In this document: in pieces, positions 1 to 5,636 of the stretch
How the letters are laid out: each line of letters opens with the position of its first letter
How positions within the stretch are numbered: the first letter of the stretch is position 1
Source: Accumulibacter sp.
GTDB taxonomy: Bacteria; Pseudomonadota; Gammaproteobacteria; Burkholderiales; Rhodocyclaceae
NCBI GenBank assembly: GCA_003538495.1
Contig: DPSD01000609.1
Span: 2,628-14,506 of the forward strand
Reading direction: 5' to 3'
DNA length: 11,879 bases
The notes under the pieces: generated by a model
What the model was told of the DNA's origin: nothing
The model's database searches: none
What the model saw: only the letters and a program-made list of their open reading frames with translations
Program-made: the position numbers and the translations under genes

Positions 1-358
1 GGCCGCGCGCGCCGAACGGGCCGGCGAGCGTCTGGCGCAGCGCGGTCGCCAGCGGTACGGCCAGCAGGCCGCCAAATGCGGCGAGCGCCAGAGCACGCGG
101 CTGGTTGCCGTAGAAGGCGCCCAGGGCGAGGCCGGCGTAGATGGCGTTGAGGATCTCGGCCTCGCCAGGCAGCGCCGGCAAACGCAGCACCGCACGGGTC
201 AGCAGCGCGGCGACGCCAGCGAGCAGGCCGCAGGAGGCCGTCGCCGGATCACACAGCGTCGCCGCCAGGACCAGCGCACCGACCAGGCGCCGTCGTGCCA
301 GGAACAGCGCGCCATAGGCGTCCAGCAAGCTGCGCAGGCCGTCGAGGACGAAGTTCAT
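1..358 (-). CDS. UT-family (urea transporter-like) membrane protein, N-terminal part, cut by the window edge
   Basis: I translated this by eye; the frame stays open from the ATG at 358 to the window edge (119 codons). The protein is very hydrophobic. It has a short amphipathic start (MNFVLDGLRSLLDAYGALFL), membrane-type stretches near residues 26-55, and a segment ILNAIYAGLALGAFYG near residue 69. That segment resembles the N-terminal repeat of bacterial urea channels (UT family), where a 'GLYGFNGALVGLALG'-like motif lines the pore. The start is supported by a GGAG site 8 bases upstream and by lying one base past the TGA of the decarboxylase gene. It is therefore the last visible gene of a four-gene operon. 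By family it would passively conduct urea or a small amide across the inner membrane, but next to a decarboxylase and a ligase it may instead move the pathway product. The family call rests on pattern memory of a partial protein; another small-channel family is possible. Confidence 0.55.
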   Translation of the reverse strand, partial: MNFVLDGLRSLLDAYGALFLARRRLVGALVLAATLCDPATASCGLLAGVAALLTRAVLRLPALPGEAEILNAIYAGLALGAFYGNQPRALALAAFGGLLAVPLATALRQTLAGPFGARG

Positions 359-359
359 C

Positions 360-1772
360 TCAGTCTCCAGCCGCGCCAGGGGCATCGGCCAGCGCCGCTG
401 TTGCCGGCACGGCGTGCGCCAGATGCGCCGGCAGCCGTTCCGGCGCGCAGACCACCTCGAGGTCTTCGGCCGCACGGATCAGGCTCACCTCGCGGTCGCC
501 GTGGATCAGCACCACGGCCGGGCGGTATTCGATGAACTGCATCGACTGGGTGGTGTTGTAGGCGCCGACCGGCGCGATCACCAGGCGGTCACCGACGGCC
601 AGCGGCGGCAGTTGCACCGCGCGCCGTACGACGTCGATGTTCATGCACAACGGGCCGTAGAGCACGGTGTCGCGTGCCTCGCCTCGCGCTGGCGAAGCGG
701 GGCGGACCGGGTGGTCGTACCACAGCGCCGTAAACAAGGCGTTCAGGCCGGCGTCCAGGATCGCGGCCGGGCGGCCGTCGGCGGTTTCCTTGCGGCCGAC
801 GACCGAGGTGATCAGGCTCTGGGCGTCGTCGATCACCGCCCGGCCGCTTTCAAAAACCAGCGCCGGGCGCTGTTCTCCTTGCTCGATTCGGTAGGCAGTG
901 CCCGCCAGGAAAGCGCTGCAGATCGCTTCGGCGTATTCATCGAGCTCCGGTGTCGCCTGCTCGGGCGGCAGATAGATGCCTTGCAGGGCGTTGTTGGACG
1001 GCAGGCCGCCGCCGATGTCGAGGTAGCGCAAGCGGCTGCCGTCGGCCTCGATCTCGCGAGCCAGCGCACAGAGCGTCGTCACCGCCGCGCCATAGGCGCG
1101 CGGGTCGAGAATGAAGGTGCCGATGTGGCAATGCAGGCCGTTGATGCGCAGGTGCCGGCTGGCCTTGACCCGCTTGATCGCCGCGCGGGCGGCGCCGGAT
1201 TCGAGGTTGAAGCCGAAGCGACTCCAGGGCTCGCTGTAACCGGTCTTGAAGTTGAGGCGCAGGGTGACCGGCACGCGCTCGTGGCGTTGTTCGCCAATCG
1301 TTTCGATCAACTCCAGTTCGTCAGCGTGATCGACGTGAATCAACGCGCCATCGGCAATCGCCCGTTCGAGAATCGGGCGCTGCTTGTTCGGTCCGTTGAA
1401 CACGATGTGCTCGCCGGGCACGCCCAGAGCGCGCGCCTTTTCATACTCGAAGCGCGACACCACCTCGGCCCATGAGCCTTCCTGGTGGAGGATCGAACAG
1501 ACGGCGCCGTTGTAGTTGGTCTTGTACGACCAGCCATGGATCACCTTCGGGTAATGTGCGGCAAAGGCCTGCCGGATGCGCCGGATGTTGGCACGCAGGC
1601 GCTGCTCCGAGGTGACATAGAGTGGCGAGCCGTAGCGCTCGACCAGCGCTTCGACCGCGACGCCGTCGATTTCCGACTGCGTGTCGACGCCAACCCGGCG
1701 CGAGCCGAACTTGTTCAGCGATTGCAGCACCAGGGGTGCGATGCGGGGCGATTCCCAGGTCAACGTGCTCAT
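360..1772 (-). CDS. Fold-type III PLP-dependent decarboxylase, LysA/diaminopimelate decarboxylase-like
   Basis: This 470-residue protein carries the full signature of alanine-racemase-fold decarboxylases. The PLP lysine is K84 in SYKTN, followed by SRFGF (184-188), HCHIG (214-218), the phosphate-binding DIGGG (252-256), ESGR (308-311, usually EPGR), GPLCMNID (373-380, catalytic Cys376 and Asp380) and GAY (403-405). The family decarboxylates diaminopimelate, lysine, ornithine or arginine in the cytosol as a dimer. Two motifs depart from standard LysA: EPGR reads ESGR, and GPxCESxD reads GPLCMNID, so the acidic residue that usually contacts the substrate amino group is missing. I infer a different substrate. 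The protein is about 50 residues longer than typical LysA, with an extra N-terminal leader and an Ala/Pro-rich tail. AAGGAG precedes the ATG at a good distance. The gene sits 27 bases after the ATP-grasp gene and one base before the channel gene, so it is not part of a lysine operon. A housekeeping lysA role is unlikely. Confidence 0.88.
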   Translation of the reverse strand: MSTLTWESPRIAPLVLQSLNKFGSRRVGVDTQSEIDGVAVEALVERYGSPLYVTSEQRLRANIRRIRQAFAAHYPKVIHGWSYKTNYNGAVCSILHQEGSWAEVVSRFEYEKARALGVPGEHIVFNGPNKQRPILERAIADGALIHVDHADELELIETIGEQRHERVPVTLRLNFKTGYSEPWSRFGFNLESGAARAAIKRVKASRHLRINGLHCHIGTFILDPRAYGAAVTTLCALAREIEADGSRLRYLDIGGGLPSNNALQGIYLPPEQATPELDEYAEAICSAFLAGTAYRIEQGEQRPALVFESGRAVIDDAQSLITSVVGRKETADGRPAAILDAGLNALFTALWYDHPVRPASPARGEARDTVLYGPLCMNIDVVRRAVQLPPLAVGDRLVIAPVGAYNTTQSMQFIEYRPAVVLIHGDREVSLIRAAEDLEVVCAPERLPAHLAHAVPATAALADAPGAAGD

Positions 1773-1799
1773 TATTTTCTCCTTGCTTGCTTGCGGGGT

Positions 1800-2912
1800 T
1801 CAGGCGGCGCGGCTGCCGAGCGCGTGCGGACGGGCGGTGCTGCCACTGACCGCGACGCTGGCGATTTCATCGAGCGTGACGATCGTCTCCTGGGCGTGAC
1901 GGATGAAACCGGTACCCGGGCGCGGCGGCGCGAGCTGGAGCTGCCACGGCCTGGCACCATCCATCAGGGCCAGCAGGGCCGCCGGCAGGTTGCGGCCGAC
2001 GCCGTAACCGAGATAGATCCAGGCCGGAAAGCGCGGATTGATCTCGATCAGCTGCAGGGTGCCGGAAGGCTCGCGCAGCATCTCGATTTCGAGCGGCCCG
2101 CGCCACTTGAGCGTGTCGAACAGCCGCCGCCCGGCCTCGAACAGGTCGGGGTCGTCGATGGCGACGCCGGCCCACGCCTTGCCCTTGTCGGTAAGCGCCT
2201 GTTTCTTCATCATCACCTCGCCGATCATCGCGCCGCTGCCGTCACCGAGGGCAGTCAGGTTGACTTCCTCGCCGTGGACGAACTTCTGGACCAGCACCGG
2301 GTAGCCCCAGGTGGCGACCATCTGCCGGTAGCGCTGCCTGGCTTCCGGCGCGGAGTGCACGATGTAGGCGTCGTAAAAGGCGCCTTTGACCAGCAGCGGG
2401 TAGTGCCAGCCGTCGGCGCCGCAGTGGTCGAAGAATCGTTCGTCGCCGAGGCACTGGACGTCGGGCGTGGCGACGCCGGCGGCGGCACCCAGCGCCGGCA
2501 GGCGATCCTTGTCACGGCGGCGCAATTGCGCACGCTGCGGCAACATGAGATGAATGCCGCGCCGCTCGAGCTCGCCTTCGATGGCGATGAAGTTGGGCAG
2601 CTCGGCGTCCAGACACGGCAACAGCGCGTCGATCCGATCGTGCCCGACGATCTCGTCGAGCCGCTCCAGAAGCGCCGCCGCGCCGGTCGCCGGATAGGGT
2701 AACAGATGACCGCTGTCGCAACCGTCGCGCAGGTAGAGGCCGGCGTCCAGCGTCTCGTAGGCGAGACCGATGATCCGGCCGCGAAAGCCCGTCGCCTGCC
2801 GCAGGCAGCGGACCACGGCACAGCCCGGGCCGGGGTTTTCGGGTTTGGCGTTGATCCCGGTGACGGCGATGTTCCAGCCCGTCCAATGCGGCTGTTCGGC
2901 GTGCCGGATCAC
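1800..2912 (-). CDS. ATP-grasp carboxylate-amine ligase
   Basis: This is a 370-residue ATP-grasp enzyme of the carbamoyl-phosphate-synthase/biotin-carboxylase-like branch. Such enzymes activate a carboxylate as acyl phosphate and join it to an amine or other nucleophile. Residues 12-110 form the pre-ATP-grasp Rossmann-like part (NIAVTGINA, then DALLPCLDAELPNF). Nucleotide-binding residues are visible at DKDRL (K135) and PLLVKG (K176), with an adenine-contact segment VLVQKFVHGEEVN (207-219). Mg-binding residues are LEIE (275-278) and EINPRFP (290-296). The start is a GTG whose last two bases overlap the TGA of the PqqD-like gene (GTGA). No strong Shine-Dalgarno precedes it, so translational coupling to the upstream gene is likely. 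Substrates cannot be read from sequence. The neighbouring decarboxylase suggests that the amine partner is a decarboxylated amino acid, and the PqqD-like partner hints at a peptide substrate; both are inference. Confidence 0.87.
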   Translation of the reverse strand: MIRHAEQPHWTGWNIAVTGINAKPENPGPGCAVVRCLRQATGFRGRIIGLAYETLDAGLYLRDGCDSGHLLPYPATGAAALLERLDEIVGHDRIDALLPCLDAELPNFIAIEGELERRGIHLMLPQRAQLRRRDKDRLPALGAAAGVATPDVQCLGDERFFDHCGADGWHYPLLVKGAFYDAYIVHSAPEARQRYRQMVATWGYPVLVQKFVHGEEVNLTALGDGSGAMIGEVMMKKQALTDKGKAWAGVAIDDPDLFEAGRRLFDTLKWRGPLEIEMLREPSGTLQLIEINPRFPAWIYLGYGVGRNLPAALLALMDGARPWQLQLAPPRPGTGFIRHAQETIVTLDEIASVAVSGSTARPHALGSRAA

Positions 2913-3163
2913 GAGACGTGGCTCGCCAGCTGGTCGAGAAACCGATCGACAGCGGCTTCCACCACCGCGTGCGACTGCTCGCAGAGGCCGACCAGCGCCT
3001 CGATCAGCGCCTCGCGCGACTGGCCGTCCTGCATCATCAGCAAGGCGACCTGCGCGGTCGGATTGACACCGTAGCTTCTCCCCGTCCGGGTGTCGAAGGC
3101 GTGGCCGTTGGCGTTCAGGACCATTGCCTTGAGTCGCCGGGACCTTGTTGCGTGGATTTCCAT
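2909..3163 (-). CDS. PqqD-like protein (RRE-type peptide-binding domain)
   Basis: This small 84-residue cytosolic protein matches the PqqD fold. An N-terminal beta-hairpin region includes the typical AFDTRTGRSYGVNPTA stretch (22-37), where PqqD proteins read 'l.d...g..y.lN.ta'. It is followed by helices with LLMMQDGQSREALIEAL (41-57) and a C-terminal helix AVVEAAVDRFLDQLAS. In PqqD and related RiPP recognition elements this winged-helix-like fold binds a precursor peptide and presents it to a modifying enzyme. Free-standing PqqD-like proteins also occur beside ATP-grasp and HPr-kinase-like genes, where the partner is unknown. The start is fixed by GAGGA seven bases upstream of the ATG. It is the first gene of the operon and overlaps the ATP-grasp gene by four bases. 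No pqqA, pqqB, pqqC or pqqE lies in the window, so a role in PQQ synthesis is unlikely. Confidence 0.8.
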   Translation of the reverse strand: MEIHATRSRRLKAMVLNANGHAFDTRTGRSYGVNPTAQVALLMMQDGQSREALIEALVGLCEQSHAVVEAAVDRFLDQLASHVS

Positions 3164-3240
3164 GCGCTTATCCTCTGTTCAGCGGCGGCGCCGTTCGCCA
3201 GCCACGGAGCGCATTCTGGAAGGAGATCTGGTCAGCGCGA

Positions 3241-3285
3241 GGGAGGAATTTGGGAGAAACCCGGGAGGAATCTGGAAGAAATGGG
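3241..3285. repeat. Two-copy imperfect 22-base purine-rich direct repeat
   Basis: Copy one begins GGGAGGAATTTGGGAGAAAC at 3241 and copy two begins GGGAGGAATCTGGAAGAAAT at 3263. The period is 22 bases, about two helical turns. The block lies 78-122 bases upstream of the pqqD-like start codon, where an activator or repressor could bind. On the transcribed minus strand it reads as repeated ATTCCTCCC. Confidence 0.55.
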
Positions 3286-3321
3286 GCCGGCTGGCACCGG
3301 CGTCGAGCAGCGGCGGCAGCC

Positions 3322-3338
3322 GGACCCGTGCCGGGTCC
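3322..3338. other. GC-rich hairpin, 7-base stem
   Basis: GGACCCG (3322-3328) pairs perfectly with CGGGTCC (3332-3338) around a three-base TGC loop. It lies between the glycine-rich gene's stop and the pqqD-like operon. No T-run follows on either strand, so it is only a weak terminator candidate. It could instead stabilise the 3' end of the upstream message. Confidence 0.35.
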
Positions 3339-3513
3339 ATGGCACGCGGCGATGATCAGATGCAGCGCTCGGAAGGCTGCACAGGGCGCAACAAGGGCAG
3401 CGCGTGACCACCCACGCACGGCGCGCGCTGCCTTGATCGACCCCGGCGAAGCGGCTGGAATGCCGGCCGGGCGGACGCACCGCGCCCGCCTCGACTCGCC
3501 GGGGTGCGGAGTC

Positions 3514-3999
3514 TTACGGCGTCGGCACCACTTCGTAATAGACGCCGCTCGACCCGAAGTAGGGCTTGTACCAGTTTGGTCCACTCTGGTAATACTGCGC
3601 GCCGTTCACCGTCATCCCTCTGGCGCCTGGCGGCAGCGCCACGTACTGGCTGCCGATCGGCAGATTCCCCTGGACGGCGTAGACCGGCGGCGAAGCGACG
3701 TAGACCGGCTGCTGCACCACCCCCGCCGGTTGCGACGCGCTGGCAATCGCCGCCCCGGCCACCGCCCCGACGGCCAGGCCGGCAACGGCCCCCGCCGCCG
3801 CGCCGCAGCCGTAGCAGCCGCCGTGGTAGTAGCCGCCACCATGGTAGTAGGCGCCGCCGTGGTAGGGATGACCCGCGGCGACGAAGCCGCGGCCGCCCCA
3901 ACCCCGGCCGGCGGCGACCCAGGCGTTCGCGTCGGCCAGCGGAAGCAGCACGCTGGCGGTCGCCGCGATGCCGAGAATGATCGTCTTGATGTGTTTCAT
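3514..3999 (-). CDS. Exported glycine/histidine/tyrosine-rich protein, DUF6515-like
   Basis: This is a 161-residue secreted protein. The start at 3999 is chosen because AAGGAG lies seven bases upstream; the open frame runs eight codons further without a ribosome site. Residues 1-26 form a signal peptide (MKHIKTI, a hydrophobic core, then ADANA). Next comes a low-complexity section with three YHGG units and a CYGCG pair, roughly residues 39-65. A glycine-zipper-like Ala/Gly/Val stretch follows (about 66-87). The C-terminal part is Tyr/Pro-rich, with ALPPGARGMTVNGAQYYQSG and NWYKPYFGSSGVYYEVV, which resembles DUF6515-type envelope proteins. The His-Gly-Gly and Cys residues could bind metal, and the zipper could insert into or associate with a membrane; both are inference. 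It follows the DUF2092-like gene by 20 bases on the same strand, so the two are probably co-transcribed. Function is unknown. Confidence 0.75.
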   Translation of the reverse strand: MKHIKTIILGIAATASVLLPLADANAWVAAGRGWGGRGFVAAGHPYHGGAYYHGGGYYHGGCYGCGAAAGAVAGLAVGAVAGAAIASASQPAGVVQQPVYVASPPVYAVQGNLPIGSQYVALPPGARGMTVNGAQYYQSGPNWYKPYFGSSGVYYEVVPTP

Positions 4000-4019
4000 C
4001 GCATAGCTCCTTGGGCCGC

Positions 4020-4826
4020 TCACTTGGACTGGGAAAGACCTTGCAGCTTGAAGTCAAGCTTCACCGCATCTTTCGGGATGGTTACGCTGAAGCTCTGCGC
4101 CAGCATCGGCGCGTTCAGCTTCCAGTCCGAATACTCGACGGTGAAGCTCGGCTGCCGGCCGTCGCCGCGATACGACACCACGACCAGGCGCGGCAACTTG
4201 TCGTGCACGCCGATCCAGACCTCCCAGTCGACGCCCCTGGCGGCAAACGCCAGATGATCGGTCTTGACGCCGCCGATGGTCGATTGCCCGACCACCAGGG
4301 CACTCGACAAATCCTTGGCGAGACGGGCGTAGGGATCGGAAACGAGCAGATCAACAAACGGCGCCAGGCTGTCGGCGGCCGGGATGTCCTGATCGAGGAC
4401 CGTGTCGAGGGTGCTGCCACTGACCTCCTGCTGCGTATAGAACTTCCTGGCGGGCCCGATCACGGTCACCGTCTTGCCGTTGTAGTACAGGTCGTTCGGC
4501 AGGAGGTCGCCGCGCGACTCGACGAACAGGCGGTCCGGCCGTTGCAGCAGCACTCGCGACGACGCGAACAGGCTGACGTACTGCCCGGTCGGCGCCGCCA
4601 GCGGCACCAGGCTGCGGACCCTGAAGCCGAGCGTCCGCGCCTTGGCCACGGTGTCGCTCATGCCCTTCAGCAGCAGCAGCGCGCGCTCGTCCTTGATCTC
4701 CAGCGCGGGCGCTGCCGGCGGCGCCGCCTTGTCTTCCGCCAGGGCCACACCACTGCCGCCGAGAAGCACCGTAGCGGCCAGCAAAGTGCCGCCGAAAAGA
4801 TGCACCACCGTGTTTCGTTTCATCAT
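4020..4826 (-). CDS. Periplasmic DUF2092-family protein
   Basis: This 268-residue protein has an N-terminal signal peptide (MMKRNTVVHLFGGTLL through GVALA, about 30 residues), so it is exported. The body matches the DUF2092 pattern of a LolA-like beta-sheet half-barrel. An early helix (ALLLLKGMSDTVAKAR) is followed by 'QRPDRLFVESRGD', 'LYYNGKTVTVIGPARKFYTQ', a middle helix section (LAPFVDLLVSDPYARLAKDL) and strands with 'DHLAFAARGVDWEVWIG' and 'LPRLVVVSYRGD'. The family has no established biochemical role, but its LolA/LppX-like shape suggests binding of a hydrophobic ligand or lipoprotein. Two ATGs stand in tandem: GGAG is 3 bases from the first and 6 from the second, so the real start may be 4823 (267 residues). 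It is the first gene of a two-gene unit with the glycine-rich exported protein. Confidence 0.82.
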   Translation of the reverse strand: MMKRNTVVHLFGGTLLAATVLLGGSGVALAEDKAAPPAAPALEIKDERALLLLKGMSDTVAKARTLGFRVRSLVPLAAPTGQYVSLFASSRVLLQRPDRLFVESRGDLLPNDLYYNGKTVTVIGPARKFYTQQEVSGSTLDTVLDQDIPAADSLAPFVDLLVSDPYARLAKDLSSALVVGQSTIGGVKTDHLAFAARGVDWEVWIGVHDKLPRLVVVSYRGDGRQPSFTVEYSDWKLNAPMLAQSFSVTIPKDAVKLDFKLQGLSQSK

Positions 4827-4939
4827 GTTCTCCGCCGTTGTCGAGCAGCAAGTATCGCCGAAATCGATCGCTTGCGCATGACCACGGCGCTCGGTCGACG
4901 CGAGCTGCGCCAGCGCCGGCTCTGGTGCCCGAAGGCGGC

Positions 4940-5368
4940 TTACTTGATCTGCGCGCGAACTTCGCCGCCGGGATTCGCCGCGCTGTGAACGTTGACGTAC
5001 AGCTCGCCGGCCTTGAAGCTGCTCATCTGCTCGGCGGTGAACTTGACTCCAGCCGGCACCTTGTAGCTGTCTCCTTCCTTGACCAGCGGCACGAGCACCG
5101 GGCCGTTCTGGCCCGCCGCTCCCCGGTGGATGTGCGCGGCCGTGCCGGCGACACCGGTCGTGCTGACGCTGCCGGCGACCGAGCCATCGTCGCCGACGAC
5201 GATCGTTCCACTGCCACTGGCAGCGGTGGTCACCGGCGGCACCTCATTGGCACCGGAAAGCGTCAGCTTGACCTCGGCGGCTAACGCCGCGCCGCCACTC
5301 AGTGCTCCGAGCAACAGCGCCAGGCCGATCGTCCGTACGCGAGCAGCGGGAGTTGTTCTTGCGATCAT
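4940..5368 (-). CDS. Exported CHRD-domain protein
   Basis: This 142-residue protein has a signal peptide over residues 1-30 (twin Arg-containing N-region, hydrophobic LALLLGALSGG, cleavage after ALA). One CHRD domain follows. It starts at LTLSGANEVPPVTTAASGSG, continues through a glycine-rich strand pair and 'AAHIHRGAAGQNGPVLVPL' (about 77-95), and ends with 'ELYVNVHSAANPGGEVRAQI' (about 122-141). CHRD domains were first seen in chordin and occur in many bacteria as periplasmic or surface proteins of unproven function; the conserved His residues suggest a possible metal site. GGAG lies six bases before the ATG. It stands alone, 113 bases upstream of the DUF2092-like gene on the same strand, with two palindromes in its own upstream region. 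The family call is secure; the function is unknown. Confidence 0.88.
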   Translation of the reverse strand: MIARTTPAARVRTIGLALLLGALSGGAALAAEVKLTLSGANEVPPVTTAASGSGTIVVGDDGSVAGSVSTTGVAGTAAHIHRGAAGQNGPVLVPLVKEGDSYKVPAGVKFTAEQMSSFKAGELYVNVHSAANPGGEVRAQIK

Positions 5369-5408
5369 TGGCTTCTCCTATGGTCTGGTTGAGGGGTCTG
5401 CGCCGGCG

Positions 5409-5426
5409 CCCGGAGACATCTCCCGG
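5409..5426. promoter_or_regulatory. 18-base imperfect palindrome upstream of the CHRD gene
   Basis: CCCGGAGA and TCTCCCGG flank a CA centre, pairing at seven of eight positions. The site lies about 41-58 bases upstream of the CHRD start codon, a typical place for a repressor or activator. No regulator family can be assigned from the sequence. Confidence 0.4.
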
Positions 5427-5440
5427 TTCGGCACTGCCCG

Positions 5441-5460
5441 GCCGTTGAGACAAGAACGGC
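5441..5460. promoter_or_regulatory. Inverted repeat upstream of the CHRD gene
   Basis: GCCGTT (5441-5446) and AACGGC (5455-5460) form a perfect six-base inverted repeat around GAGACAAG. It is the second dyad in this region, 15 bases beyond the 18-base palindrome. It could be an operator, or chance in GC-rich DNA. Confidence 0.35.
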
Positions 5461-5551
5461 GACCGGGAATTCAGCGGCACTAACCGATAGCGCGCCGACG
5501 CTGCCCATTACCGCCTGCTGCGCGGCACGCGGGATCGGCCAATTGGCGGAC

Positions 5552-5567
5552 TGGCACCCGCGTGGCG
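5552..5567 (+). promoter_or_regulatory. Possible sigma54 (-24/-12) promoter
   Basis: TGGCAC (5552-5557), five bases, then TGGCG (5563-5567) gives the required GG-N10-GC spacing. The -24 element is perfect; the -12 element reads TGGC instead of TTGC. A transcript would begin near 5578, about 59 bases before the GTG at 5637. A sigma70 alternative (TTGGCG at 5543, TATGCT at 5568) has a poor 19-base spacer. Chance matches are common at this base composition. Confidence 0.3.
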
Positions 5568-5636
5568 TATGCTGCTGACAGCCAGGTGGCCATCGCTGCA
5601 ATCGCGGCGATAATCGCTGAACGAAAGGATCGACCC

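Larger units (their letters stand above)
3164..3513. other. 350-base intergenic region upstream of the pqqD-like operon
   Basis: No gene is supported here. Open frames on both strands are Arg/Ala/Pro-rich with no convincing start sites, as expected of antisense or chance frames in GC-rich DNA. The stretch contains a purine-rich imperfect direct repeat (3241-3285), a repeated TCTGGAAG (3215-3222 and 3271-3278) and a GC hairpin (3322-3338). It must hold the end of the upstream DUF2092/glycine-rich transcription unit and the promoter of the pqqD-like operon. I could not recognise a convincing -35/-10 pair on the minus strand, nor a T-tailed terminator. I looked for a short precursor peptide ahead of the PqqD-like gene and saw none with a ribosome site and a leader-core look. 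Confidence 0.6.
5369..5636. promoter_or_regulatory. Divergent intergenic region between the CHRD gene and the 193-residue protein
   Basis: This 268-base gap separates genes pointing away from each other, so it must hold both promoters. It contains two dyads on the CHRD side (5409-5426 and 5441-5460) and a possible -24/-12 promoter on the plus side (5552-5567). No small gene is supported; an open frame runs upstream of the GTG at 5637 but has no ribosome site at its own ATG (5562). Confidence 0.55.

Noticed and set aside
414..1475. Plus-strand 353-codon open frame opposite the decarboxylase
   Set aside because: The minus strand encodes every expected LysA-type motif; the plus frame shows none and has no ribosome site.
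1485..2702. Plus-strand 405-codon open frame opposite the ATP-grasp and decarboxylase genes
   Set aside because: It is antisense to two genes with complete family motifs and is Arg/Gln/Asp-rich without family features, as usual for the mirror frame of GC-rich genes.
3168..3584. Minus-strand open frame upstream of the pqqD-like gene, considered as a precursor peptide
   Set aside because: It overlaps the end of the glycine-rich gene in another frame, has low-complexity Arg/Ala/Pro composition, no ribosome site and no leader/core organisation.
3145..4257. Plus-strand 370-codon open frame across the intergenic region and the glycine-rich gene
   Set aside because: It crosses unrelated features, is Arg/Ala-rich, and lies antisense to a gene with a signal peptide and a strong ribosome site.
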